Assembly (NCBI RefSeq): GCF_000516515.1
Contig: NZ_KI911784.1
Location: forward strand, 2,636,881 to 2,700,880
Source of the DNA: Chloroflexus sp. Y-396-1
Lineage (GTDB): Bacteria; Chloroflexota; Chloroflexia; Chloroflexales; Chloroflexaceae
Reading direction: 5' to 3'
Length of the DNA stretch: 64,000 nt
Shown: positions 7,872 to 16,779 of the stretch, piece by piece
Layout of the letters: every line of letters begins with the position of its first letter
How positions within the stretch are numbered: position 1 is the first letter of the stretch
Made by a program: the position numbers and the translations under genes
The notes under the pieces: model-generated
Seen by the model: only the letters and a program-made list of their open reading frames with translations
What the model was told of the DNA's origin: nothing
Databases searched by the model: none

Positions 7872-9040
7872 AGTTCCTCCACATTATCATAATTTATCTT
7901 TGTTAAGTTTCCATCCTTATCTTTAACCAATCTGCCCCGTGAGTCGCAGACGAATAACCTCTTATTGGTAAACCGATCACATACACTTATAAACTCTTCG
8001 AGACTCATATCTATCTCCTTCAGAACATCCTCGATAGGGACACCCAAATAAGTCCAGGGAAATTTACCATCCCGTATTTTCACCATTCTCAAACCATCTT
8101 CTCTCGATATACGGCCCCTTCGAATGTGTAGGCAGGCTATATCTGTTGCTCTACCGAATCCGTACTTGAGAAACTTGAAGTAATCGTGTATACCGGTCTG
8201 CACGTTGTCAAGGTTTTCATAGTTAGCAATAGAACCTTCTACTGCCTGGTGATACGTTTCAAATCCATAGGATTGTGCAATCAAGGCGTTCTGATATCCA
8301 TCCCAAGGCAAGTAGTAGCCAAGAAACAAGCCAGTGACACCTACCTTCTGCAGTTCTTCATCGGACGGATACGTATATTGGATTAAGTGTCTTGCTTCTA
8401 TACCGTTTTGACCTATCAAATCAGACACTCTAAGTCCTAAAAGTCCCCCAAACTCTTCAAGCCATCTTCTTGTCAATGTGTTATTTTCGGCAGCCGAGGC
8501 TGGGCCGCCATACTCGTTTTGAGAGTTCTCACCCCAGATGATCAAAGGTATCTTCATTTGAACCGCAATGCGAACAGGTATTGTAAATATCGTCACGTGT
8601 TCAGGCCAAGATATATCCCCAACCTCAGTAAGAGCTATCCGATTGATCTTTCGACGAACAACAGGGTTAGTAGTCACTTCAATATAATCGACGCCTAATC
8701 GCTTGAGATTCTCAATATTCCTTCTCCCGATAGGGGACAACATATCTGTTGTAGCAGTAACGCAAAGAGGGTTTGCACCTAGTTCAAGCATTCTGATAAC
8801 CTGATAATGACTATCTTTTCCACCACTTACGGGAATGATACAGTCATAGTTGCTTCCACCACGTGATCGGTATCTATCGAGAATGTTCAATAGCTCTTGT
8901 TTCCTTTTTTCCCAATCAACCAGAGTTCTACGCTCAAAGCTTCTACATGCGCTACAGATACCCTCCCCATCTATGTAGAGATCGGGCTTTGTTTCCGGCA
9001 TAACACATCGCTTGCAATATTTTATCCAGCGAGTTTGCAT
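7868..9040 (-). CDS. N-acetyl sugar amidotransferase (PseA/WbpG/WbuX family)
   Basis: ATP-dependent enzyme of the PP-loop superfamily that converts an N-acetyl group on the sugar into an acetamidino group. The 390 residues begin with two CxxC pairs (Cys9/Cys12 and Cys29/Cys32), a likely zinc site. The pyrophosphatase loop SGGKDS at 72-77 follows, with LIIWGENSQNEYGG further on. The start at 9040 is chosen because AGGAGG lies nine bases upstream; an ATG at 9058 is in frame but would place that site inside the gene. It lies 46 bp after pseB and overlaps hisH2 by four bases. Whether it acts on the CMP sugar or on a precursor cannot be read from sequence. Confidence 0.88.
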   Translation of the reverse strand: MQTRWIKYCKRCVMPETKPDLYIDGEGICSACRSFERRTLVDWEKRKQELLNILDRYRSRGGSNYDCIIPVSGGKDSHYQVIRMLELGANPLCVTATTDMLSPIGRRNIENLKRLGVDYIEVTTNPVVRRKINRIALTEVGDISWPEHVTIFTIPVRIAVQMKIPLIIWGENSQNEYGGPASAAENNTLTRRWLEEFGGLLGLRVSDLIGQNGIEARHLIQYTYPSDEELQKVGVTGLFLGYYLPWDGYQNALIAQSYGFETYHQAVEGSIANYENLDNVQTGIHDYFKFLKYGFGRATDIACLHIRRGRISREDGLRMVKIRDGKFPWTYLGVPIEDVLKEIDMSLEEFISVCDRFTNKRLFVCDSRGRLVKDKDGNLTKINYDNVEEL

Positions 9041-9086
9041 AGCCCAATACCTCCTCATTGTAATAAAGTATAGCTACAGTAGCTAC

Positions 9087-10064
9087 TCACAAGAAGTTCA
9101 TAGCTAGTACTCTCAGCTCGTCTACTGAAAGCCAATGAGTATTTGTATCACTGGTGTATCGAAATCCTTCGGGAACAGGTTTACCTTCATACCAGTTCTT
9201 TGTTTCCCACCAGTTGTAGAGCGGACGAATAACGTACATGTCGTCTAACTCTAGAGCATGCCTTGACTCATCCTCTGAAAGTAATACCTCATGAAGTTTC
9301 TCTCCAGGTCGTATGCCAATGTAATCCACTTTACAATCAGGAGCGATTGCCTGCACCAAATCCATAATATTCATACTAGGAATCTTAGGAATGAACACCT
9401 CACCTCCGTGCATGTGCTCGATACAACGTATAACGAATCTCACACCCTGCTCCAACGTAAGCCAGAATCGAGTCATTCGTGGGTCGGTTACAGTGACTCG
9501 TCCAGTTCGACGCTGCTCTAGAAACAGTGGAATCACACTACCGCGACTTCCAACCACATTTCCATATCGTGCACAACTAAATCTACAACCTTGCATACCA
9601 CTATAAGAATTAGCCTGTACGAACAATTTTTCTGCGCATAGTTTTGTGGCTCCATACAGATTGATAGGATTGACAGCCTTATCAGTGCTTAGCGCAAATA
9701 CCTTCTCAACACCAGTATCAAGTGCGGCATCTATAACATTCCGTGCTCCTACGATATTGGTCATAATAGCCTCAATTGGATTATATTCACAGGCAGGCAC
9801 TTGTTTCAGAGCTGCTGCATGCACAACAATGTCAATACCATTCATGGCACGACGGAGACGGTCTACGTCGCGTACATCGCCGATAAAATAGCGCAAACTA
9901 TCGTGATCAAAACCGGAAATTCGCATCTCGTGTTGCTTCAGCTCATCACGACTGAAGATTACAACTCTCTTTGGATTATACTCGCGTAGTATGATTTCAA
10001 TGAATTTCTTGCCGAATGAGCCGGTACCACCTGTGATGAGTAATGAGCTTTCATGCCAATTCAT
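9087..10064 (-). CDS. pseB: UDP-GlcNAc 4,6-dehydratase (inverting)
   Basis: First enzyme of the pathway, an NADP-dependent extended SDR that dehydrates and C5-inverts UDP-GlcNAc. Rossmann motif TGGTGSFG is at 11-18. The catalytic set Thr127-Asp128-Lys129 (STDKAVNP) and Tyr137/Lys141 (YGATK) matches PseB rather than a retaining dehydratase. The C-terminal IRPGEKLHEVL is also diagnostic. The start at 10064 is favoured: GAGG stands eight bases upstream and the N-terminus then begins MNWHESSLLITGG, as in known PseB; an ATG at 10082 is also in frame. It is the first gene of the minus-strand Pse operon, so the operon promoter should lie between 10065 and about 10250. I could not assign a convincing one. 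Confidence 0.9.
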   Translation of the reverse strand: MNWHESSLLITGGTGSFGKKFIEIILREYNPKRVVIFSRDELKQHEMRISGFDHDSLRYFIGDVRDVDRLRRAMNGIDIVVHAAALKQVPACEYNPIEAIMTNIVGARNVIDAALDTGVEKVFALSTDKAVNPINLYGATKLCAEKLFVQANSYSGMQGCRFSCARYGNVVGSRGSVIPLFLEQRRTGRVTVTDPRMTRFWLTLEQGVRFVIRCIEHMHGGEVFIPKIPSMNIMDLVQAIAPDCKVDYIGIRPGEKLHEVLLSEDESRHALELDDMYVIRPLYNWWETKNWYEGKPVPEGFRYTSDTNTHWLSVDELRVLAMNFL

Positions 10065-10082
10065 AAACTCAACCTCGTTCAT

Positions 10083-11400
10083 GTTCGTCTACAAGCATAG
10101 GGTGCGATGTAATTCACTCTTGCTGGATACAAAATTCAGAAGTGAAGTCTTCAACTATACGGCAAGGTATCGGACGAAGAAGGAATATCCAAATTTAACT
10201 CTAGTACAGGCTATCATAGTCTTCGATCTATACTTGACATAATCGATTGATGTCATATCTCAAGCGACAGAGGAATCACGGATGCGAGGTTCAATGCCCT
10301 GCTATCCTCTTTCTTTATCCACTGCTCACGAATAGCAGGTGCGGCAGATAGTCTGTACGCACACCATCTCGCAGGCACACTGTATGCGTGTCCGAATCGC
10401 GCTGGCCGATGACCATACCGACAGGTGAAACCAACAACCTGCTCAGGCGGTTGACTTCTCCAATCATAGTGTGCACATATGGCGCAGACACTGGCCAGCA
10501 GTTTTCCCCTAAGATGCGGGTACAGGCTACAGCTGCGACCTGTCCATTTCCACGTCGGCAGAATTTGCTGTTGGCGCGCTGAAGTTGGGGCAAACTGGCA
10601 TGATGCGTTGCGGATGCGGACCCGAGTAGAGTAGTCTCGCAAAACACGATTGGGCACTAGGTGAGTGCTAAGTGCCTGCGCCTCTAACGCTATCGGATGT
10701 GGCAGCAGATCTATGACCCAACCCTGTGTTCGGCTCGTGCTCATCCGGTATTGGATGCATCTGCCCACATGCGCACGATGCTGACTCAAGTTACTCGGGT
10801 GGTGTGCGTCGACAGAACAACCGTGATCCAGGTACGAGAATCGGCCATGGTACCCAGCCTCCTCTGTCCACTCGGCAGAGTGCCGCTGTGCCAGTTGCCA
10901 TGCTTCCACTGATGTGGAGCACGACCATTGATGGCCGAGTGGCGTGTCACAGATAGGCAGATCACTGGATGATGCACGGTATGCACGCAACGGGTGAGCT
11001 ACCAAGTAACCACCGTGCTGCTGCCAGAGGCGATCCTTCGGTAAGTTCAGACAATCACGCAGAACCCGGATTATGGGCTGACGCATGCCCCTATGTAGAT
11101 GGCGCAACAGATTGAAACACAGCACTAACCAGTCGAGTTTCATGTTATGCGATTGCTTATCATTGTCTCGTGGCTCGATCAGATTAAAATCTAGTTCAGG
11201 GTAATGCAACACAAACTCCTAACGTCGAATCGCATTACCAGCGGTAGACGCCCTAGAACAGGCAGTTGCTAATTTTATCACTGCGCACAATGTGCATGCA
11301 CACCGCATTACATAGATGTAGATCAGTCTTGCAAGTAATCTCACTCATAATTAGGATGTCCTGAGCATGGGTAAATAGTACCTGGTGAAGATAAGTCCTC
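10083..11400. other. 1.3 kb without a recognisable gene; possibly decayed coding DNA
   Basis: No protein family can be supported here. A minus-strand frame of 319 codons is open from 11212 to 10253, but its residues are rich in Arg, His, Ser and Cys with no conserved motif. Competing open frames exist on both strands. One segment reads MKLDWLVLCFNLLRHLHR, which vaguely recalls the end of a DDE transposase, but nothing else supports that. It separates the Pse operon from the WbpB-WbpE gene group and may be a decayed mobile element or lost gene. Confidence 0.3.
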
Positions 11401-12606
11401 CTATAATCCCGATGCGATTACATCAACCACTACCATCTGCAAATCCTCTGTCATCTCAGGATATACCGGCAATGCCAGCGTCTCAGCAGCCGCACACTCA
11501 CTTGCCGGTAGATCGCCAACTCGTAAACCTAAGTAGGAAAAACACTCTTGCAAATGTAGAGGTATGGGATAGTAGACCTCATATCCAATTCGACGTGCCT
11601 TCAGTGATGTCATCACTCTATCTCGCTGCACTACACGAATAACGAACTGATTATACACATGTTTGCGATTTGGTGCCTCGACAGGTAGCACCACTTTCGC
11701 TGGTGATAATCCACATAAACCATTGATCCGCGCACGACACCCCGATTCCAAGCAGACTGGGAGATCGGTAGCAAGCCCAGCTTCAATAAACAAACGCCGA
11801 TACGTCGCCGCATTCCGCTGCCGACTCGCTGTCCAGTCATCCAGATACTTCAACTTGACCCGCAGCACAGCCGCCTGAAGGGCGTCAAGACGGAAGTTAC
11901 CGCCGATGAGCTTGTGATAATATTTCGGAGAAGCCCCGTGCGCACGTAGCAAACGCATTTTTTCTGCCAGCGTGGAGTCACTGGTGACAACCATCCCGCC
12001 GTCACCAAACCCACCCAAATTTTTCGAAGGAAAGAAACTGAAACATCCCATATGACCGATTGACCCTGCTCTCCGTCCTTTGTACTCCGCACCAATAGCC
12101 TGTGCTGCATCTTCAATTACAACGAGGTTATGACGTTGAGCAATTTCCATAATCGGATCCATGTCGGCCATTTGGCCGTATAGATGCACTGGCATAATAG
12201 CACGGGTGCGTGGAGTAATTTTTGCCTCGATAGCATTTGGGTCGATATTGAACGTGAGAGGATCGATATCTACAAACACCGGTACAGCACCAAGGCGCGC
12301 TATTGAGCCTGCTGTAGCGAAGAAGGTATATGGTGTTGTTATGACCTCATCACCTGGGCGAGTGTCTATTGCCATCAATGCTACTAGTAGTGCATCAGTG
12401 CCCGAAGATACCCCAATACCGTATTTACAGCCTGTATACGTAGCAATCTCATGCTCAAGCGCCTCAACTTCCGGCCCAAGGATGAACTGTTGCGCTTCTA
12501 TAACACGATCAATTGCAGCACGAATTTCCTCACGAATGGTTGCATACTGTGCTTTCAGGTCGAGTAATGGAATACTGTGAGTTGATTCAGAGGAGGTAGG
12601 TGACAT
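11401..12606 (-). CDS. wbpE: UDP-GlcNAc3NA-type aminotransferase (WbpE/WlbC family, DegT/DnrJ/EryC1)
   Basis: PLP-dependent sugar aminotransferase of 401 residues. It is predicted to transaminate UDP-2-acetamido-2-deoxy-3-oxo-glucuronate at C3. Features are [13 protein letters not shown] (67-79), Asp166 in [13 protein letters not shown], and the Schiff-base Lys195 in [17 protein letters not shown], the classic WbpE-type wording. The ATG at 12606 has GAGG ten to thirteen bases upstream; a GTG 15 bases earlier is in frame but less likely. It ends a minus-strand group with an acetyltransferase, an epimerase and an oxidoreductase that together fit UDP-2,3-diacetamido-mannuronic acid synthesis. 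The 6-dehydrogenase (WbpA) that should start the route is not in the window. Confidence 0.87.
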   Translation of the reverse strand: MSPTSSESTHSIPLLDLKAQYATIREEIRAAIDRVIEAQQFILGPEVEALEHEIATYTGCKYGIGVSSGTDALLVALMAIDTRPGDEVITTPYTFFATAGSIARLGAVPVFVDIDPLTFNIDPNAIEAKITPRTRAIMPVHLYGQMADMDPIMEIAQRHNLVVIEDAAQAIGAEYKGRRAGSIGHMGCFSFFPSKNLGGFGDGGMVVTSDSTLAEKMRLLRAHGASPKYYHKLIGGNFRLDALQAAVLRVKLKYLDDWTASRQRNAATYRRLFIEAGLATDLPVCLESGCRARINGLCGLSPAKVVLPVEAPNRKHVYNQFVIRVVQRDRVMTSLKARRIGYEVYYPIPLHLQECFSYLGLRVGDLPASECAAAETLALPVYPEMTEDLQMVVVDVIASGL

Positions 12607-12662
12607 TACCTTTATCCTCACAACTATTTCTGGTACTTACCAGACTTAGCTTATGCGATTGC

Positions 12663-13283
12663 TTACGATAATGCAGGTAATTCCTTCTCTTCATCCCAGT
12701 CTTCACAGCGTACCGTGTCGGGTGCAACCAAACGGTATCGCCAGCCACTCACGCTACAGACCATAATACCATCAGTGTCGGGATCTGGCAAGCGGGCTCC
12801 ATGACGGCTCATCCATCCACAATGACGGGCTGGGACACCTAACATAAGCGCGTAATCCGGTACATTGCCGCGTACGACAGCTCCAGCCCCAATGAACGCA
12901 TATCGACCAATAGTGGCCCCGCAAACGACAGTTGCATTTGCACCGATAGTTGCACCACGACGAACCAGAGTACGCATAAATTCAGCACGACGATTGATTT
13001 CAGCTCGCGGGTTAATAACATTCGTGAACACACACGATGGGCCACAGAAGACGAAATCTTCTAACTCAACACCGGTGTAGAGCGATACATTATTCTGAAT
13101 CTTACACCCTTTGCCGATAACAACATTACTCGCAATGAGGACGTTCTGGCCTAGTACACATTGTTCTCCAATTCGTGCACCTGACATTACGTGAGAAAAA
13201 TGCCATATCTTCGTTCCTTCACCAATCTCGCACGGTTCATCAATGATAGCAGTTGGGTGAACGAAGAATGAATGATCAGCCAC
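12663..13283 (-). CDS. wbpD: UDP-2-acetamido-3-amino-glucuronate N-acetyltransferase (WbpD/WlbB)
   Basis: Left-handed beta-helix acetyltransferase of 206 residues that would acetylate the 3-amino group made by WbpE. Hexapeptide repeats run through about 5-150 (for example IGEGTKIWHFSHV, IGEQCVLGQNV and IGKGCKIQNNVSLYTGV). VELEDFVFCGPSCVFTNV with the catalytic-type His in IWHFSHV matches WbpD/WlbB. The start is GTG at 13283, supported by AGGAG seven bases upstream. It begins 3 bp past the end of the upstream epimerase gene, so the two are co-transcribed. It is slightly longer than typical because of a 40-residue tail rich in acidic residues. Confidence 0.88.
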   Translation of the reverse strand: MADHSFFVHPTAIIDEPCEIGEGTKIWHFSHVMSGARIGEQCVLGQNVLIASNVVIGKGCKIQNNVSLYTGVELEDFVFCGPSCVFTNVINPRAEINRRAEFMRTLVRRGATIGANATVVCGATIGRYAFIGAGAVVRGNVPDYALMLGVPARHCGWMSRHGARLPDPDTDGIMVCSVSGWRYRLVAPDTVRCEDWDEEKELPALS

Positions 13284-13286
13284 GGT

Positions 13287-14339
13287 CTAGCTCCTTTCCA
13301 AAGCAGCTACACACCGCTCAGCGGCAAAGCCATCTCCATATAGGGTTGGACGAGGTGTTGTGGGTAAGGGTCGATTCGCTGCTGCTACAATCCGTTCAGG
13401 TTCTGTACCAACAAGAACATTCCATCCAAACGTTACTGTTTCTATCCATTCCGTTTCATCACGCAGTGTAACGCATGGAATACCCAGCCAATACGCTTCC
13501 TTTTGCACGCCACCTGAGTCGGTCAGAATTACACGTGCGTTCCGCATGAGGGTAACCATATCAAGATAACCAACTGGTTCGATCAACTTTACATATCCGG
13601 TGGTTTCCATCCAACTGTTGTAATTGCTCGGGAAGTACGTGGATGAACAGGGAAAATGACCTGCATCCGCAGTGCTGAAAGACCTGTCAATATATATATT
13701 GAGCAATCGTGCTGAATTGTCGGTATTCTCGGCACGGTGAACAGTTGCCAGTGCATACGAACTAGGCTTCACCTGAAGTCTTCTCAAGATTTCGGGATCT
13801 GCTCGATCAACCGCTAATCGTAGCACGTCGGCCCTGACATCACCAACTAGGATCACTCCTTGCGTAATCCCTTCACGAGCCAGGTTGTCAACCGCTGTCT
13901 GGCTCGGGCAGAGTAGAAGGTTTGAAACGTGATCGGTCAAAACCCGATTGATCTCTTCCGGCATGGCGCGATTGAAGCTACGCAAACCCGCTTCTACATG
14001 AGCGACCGGAATATGCAACTTAGCCGCAGCCAACGCACCAGACAGCGTTGAATTTGTGTCTCCGTATACCAGTACCCAATCTGGACGTTCATCTAGTAAT
14101 ACCGCTTCTATTTTTGCCAGCATTGTACCGGTTTGCGCCCCGTGGCTGGCCGAGCCAACCTCCAGATTTATGTCTGGTAGCGGTATATTGAGTTCCTGGA
14201 AAAACACAGCTGACATCCTTACATCGTAGTGTTGTCCGGTGTGTACAAGCACTTCACGATGCCGTTGCCGAAGAACACGACTAATTGCAGCAGCTTTGAT
14301 AAATTGCGGTCGTGCGCCGACTATAGTGGCGATGTGCAT
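13287..14339 (-). CDS. UDP-GlcNAc(3NAcA) 2-epimerase, WecB/WbpI family, with an internal double frameshift
   Basis: Non-hydrolysing 2-epimerase fold, 350 residues. The start GARPQFIKAAAI and catalytic residues Asp94 (YGDTNST), Glu116 (HVEAGLRSF), Glu128-129 (PEEINR) and His201 (VHRAEN) are intact, as is the C-terminal LTDSGGVQKEA. Between residues about 215 and 250 the reading is nonsense-like. The missing family sequence (LRMQVIFPVHPRTSRAI) appears in another frame of the same DNA, 13590-13697. The shift enters at a TATATATATT tract (13691-13700) and is undone about 100 bp later. The gene remains open, but it has lost the conserved PVHPR segment, so activity is doubtful. In the group it should convert the gluco to the manno configuration. 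Confidence 0.82.
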   Translation of the reverse strand: MHIATIVGARPQFIKAAAISRVLRQRHREVLVHTGQHYDVRMSAVFFQELNIPLPDINLEVGSASHGAQTGTMLAKIEAVLLDERPDWVLVYGDTNSTLSGALAAAKLHIPVAHVEAGLRSFNRAMPEEINRVLTDHVSNLLLCPSQTAVDNLAREGITQGVILVGDVRADVLRLAVDRADPEILRRLQVKPSSYALATVHRAENTDNSARLLNIYIDRSFSTADAGHFPCSSTYFPSNYNSWMETTGYVKLIEPVGYLDMVTLMRNARVILTDSGGVQKEAYWLGIPCVTLRDETEWIETVTFGWNVLVGTEPERIVAAANRPLPTTPRPTLYGDGFAAERCVAALERS

Positions 14340-14366
14340 GGTTTTTCAATATGGAAGAAACTACAA

Positions 14367-15009
14367 CTATGGTATCAGAATACGCCAGCTATGTGACCAG
14401 TGGTATGCCATCCTAATATACTCTCGCATTCCAGAATGGAGAAACAATAACACACATAGCCGAATATGAGTTCTCTGATAGCGTCGGTTTACCATTCTTA
14501 CAGGACCTACTAACGCGTATCTTGAATAAAAAGTTCCCGGTATCGCGTATCGTTCGAGAATTGCTGCACCTGTTTTAGCACTTTGATAGGCAAGACTCTT
14601 TATGTGCTGATGTACGCTCGCAAGTTCATAGAGCGCGATAACTGAGTATAGAAATCCGTTTAGGACGTATGTACCTTTATGTGGAACAGGGTACTCTTCG
14701 AAGAACACCATATCGTCAATTGTACGCTGTAGACCGCCAGATTCCACAGGCTCAAACAACACAGCTACAGCTCTACAGGCAGCATCCAAGTAACGTTGAT
14801 CATGAAACAAATTGAATGCACGAATCAGCAAACTTATGGAACAACCTTGAGCAATGGCTGATTTCCATAAAAGTTACCCCTTTCCAACGAGAAGTATCTT
14901 CATAAGGCACCAATTCTGGTTTACTTATAATACCCTTTATCACAAGTGGAGCATACCAAGAGAAACACCATCTCTGCAATTTTGATCTCCAATCTAGTAA
15001 TGTATTCAT
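14367..15009 (-). pseudogene. Frameshifted D-glucuronyl C5-epimerase-like relic
   Basis: Two overlapping frames join into one recognisable protein. The N-terminal piece (ATG at 15009) runs to about 14870 and includes WYAPLVIKGIISKPELVPYED. The reading then jumps frame at a short T-run near 14868-14872 and continues as WKSAIAQGCSISLLIRAFNL. After that come FFEEYPVPHKGTYVLNGFLYS and an ending of the form HIxLxxLLFLHSGxxxYxxxAxxW. These are hallmarks of the D-glucuronyl C5-epimerase C-terminal domain, which inverts uronic acids in polysaccharides. At about 210 residues it is shorter than usual. The start overlaps the upstream oxidoreductase stop by ATGA, so it was once a coupled member of the uronic-acid gene group. 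Confidence 0.7.
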
Positions 15010-15998
15010 AGCTCACTTCCTAAAGCGACTGGCTCACCATTCATCATCAGCGAACGTTGAGCTGCTTGTAACACACGTAAAACCTGCAAGCCGCTTTCTC
15101 CATCAGCCAAAGGTGGTTCGCGAGTTACTATAGCACGCAAAAACGCTTCGCATTCAAGACGAAGAGGCTCAGTGTCGTCAAAAGCAATAAGATCACCGTT
15201 CCCACGGATTGGAATAGGTTCGCCCTCGCGAAGTTCAACACGCTGATCGTAGAGAATAAGCTCTTTCGCTATATCGTTGAAACTGGCCATCTTCCTTGAC
15301 CCAATGACAACAAGACGTTGCTCTTTGAACGGATGTAGCCACGAGACGTGGATATGAGCGCGTACACCATGGTCAAACAAGAGATTTGTCACTGTCACAT
15401 CAGTAATGTTTGGTTGGATATAGCTACCACCCGTTGCGGTGACCTGAATAGGCATTGCGCCAAGTAATCGAAGAATAACAGCAATATCGTGTGGCGCAAA
15501 ACTCCAGAGAATATTCTCTTCGCGACGCACTTTCCCTAAGCTCAGCCGATTAGAATAGATATAGTAAACCGTTCCGAGGTCACCACGATGCACCATCTCC
15601 ACCAGTCGCACTATTGCTGGGTGATACTCGAGGACGTGTCCAACCATAAGGATGCGATTGCGGTCACGGGCAATCTGCACCAACTGTCTTCCCTGTGCGT
15701 ATGTCAGAGCTAGCGGCTTCTCAACGAATACATCACGTCCTGTCTCCAGGGCATAGCGTGCGATTTGATAGTGTGTCGCGGCTGGTGTTGCAATCATCAC
15801 TGCACTGGCTGTAATTTCATCAATACTGCTAACAATAGGAACACCTGGTGCAATTTGCGCAGCAGTTGCACGCCCAACTTCAGTTGTATCACACACCATT
15901 TCAAGCGCGCCGAGGTTGTATAGATTGCGTACTAGATTTTTTCCCCAATAGCCACAGCCAATGACGGCAACACTGGGTTTGCGAGTAGAATAACGCAT
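15006..15998 (-). CDS. wbpB: UDP-GlcNAcA 3-dehydrogenase-like oxidoreductase (WbpB/WlbA, Gfo/Idh/MocA family)
   Basis: NAD-dependent oxidoreductase of 330 residues predicted to oxidise C3 of UDP-N-acetylglucosaminuronic acid, giving the ketone for WbpE. GCGYWG at 14-19 is the dinucleotide fold, and Glu93-Lys94-Pro95 (VFVEKPLAL) carries the catalytic Lys. The C-terminal domain includes WSFAPHDIAVIL, a WlbA-like feature. The ATG at 15998 is preferred because GAGGT stands seven bases upstream; an ATG 33 bases further upstream is in frame. It is the first gene of the minus-strand uronic-acid group. Other Gfo/Idh sugar dehydrogenases are an alternative, but the neighbours favour this role. Confidence 0.84.
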   Translation of the reverse strand: MRYSTRKPSVAVIGCGYWGKNLVRNLYNLGALEMVCDTTEVGRATAAQIAPGVPIVSSIDEITASAVMIATPAATHYQIARYALETGRDVFVEKPLALTYAQGRQLVQIARDRNRILMVGHVLEYHPAIVRLVEMVHRGDLGTVYYIYSNRLSLGKVRREENILWSFAPHDIAVILRLLGAMPIQVTATGGSYIQPNITDVTVTNLLFDHGVRAHIHVSWLHPFKEQRLVVIGSRKMASFNDIAKELILYDQRVELREGEPIPIRGNGDLIAFDDTEPLRLECEAFLRAIVTREPPLADGESGLQVLRVLQAAQRSLMMNGEPVALGSEL

Positions 15999-16779
15999 AG
16001 CGATGACCTCAGATGGTACAGGCATTCTCATTATAGTAATCAGTAAAGAAAGCGAATCTTGCCGGACGTATTATAGCAGAAGGAGCTGTGGCTGTAGTGA
16101 CATCGTTTAGTAACCTCACAAATGGTCTCATTGTGAACCTTAATTCATGTGATTAAGCACCTATCCAAATATCTTGTCGTCGCGTTCACGACGGACCCAA
16201 CCTGCCCGTGGCTTCTACACGATGGACTACTAGCCCGGCGCTAATGGTATCTCGGACAGAAGCACGGCAGTGCTAGGTTCCTTCTGGTAGAACAACCCAT
16301 AGCGTCAACAATACCCGCCCTGCCTCCTGCTTCGCGGCCATCAGGCGTATCCCGTGTTCATCGTACCGAAAGGGTGGTATGCACATCACCCCGCCGCTAT
16401 CGGCAGGTAGAAGTGCGATGGATGTCCCCTGACTGGTGTGGCCTGAATATTTATGCATCACGTTGTCGTAACTGCATGGAGACCGATGGACAACCCTAGA
16501 AGTCTGGGATGGTATATTTCGGAAAGGCTTTAAGAGCATCGTTCAAGATACCAATTGACACAGACGACACAGAACACTCTAAGTCAACTTGGCAACAGCC
16601 ACACTATCAGATGGCCTTCTACATAATATTGTATAAACCTATTCTTTGCAAGCCGGAGTATCAGCAGCAAGATTTTTTCAGAGTTACTGCACTATCTGGT
16701 AATAGTAATGGAGGAGGCACGTAGTGCTGTACCCCTTGCCAAATGGCCCGTACTCGCTGTTACCTGAAATCGCTAGATA
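15999..16779. other. 780 bp with no assignable gene
   Basis: Between the WbpB-like gene and the broken glycosyltransferase I see only short competing frames, the longest 88 codons on the minus strand at 16273-16539, with no motif. An AT-rich promoter for the wbpB group may lie just above 16000, but I cannot define boxes with confidence. The stretch is probably decayed DNA of the accessory island. Confidence 0.35.
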
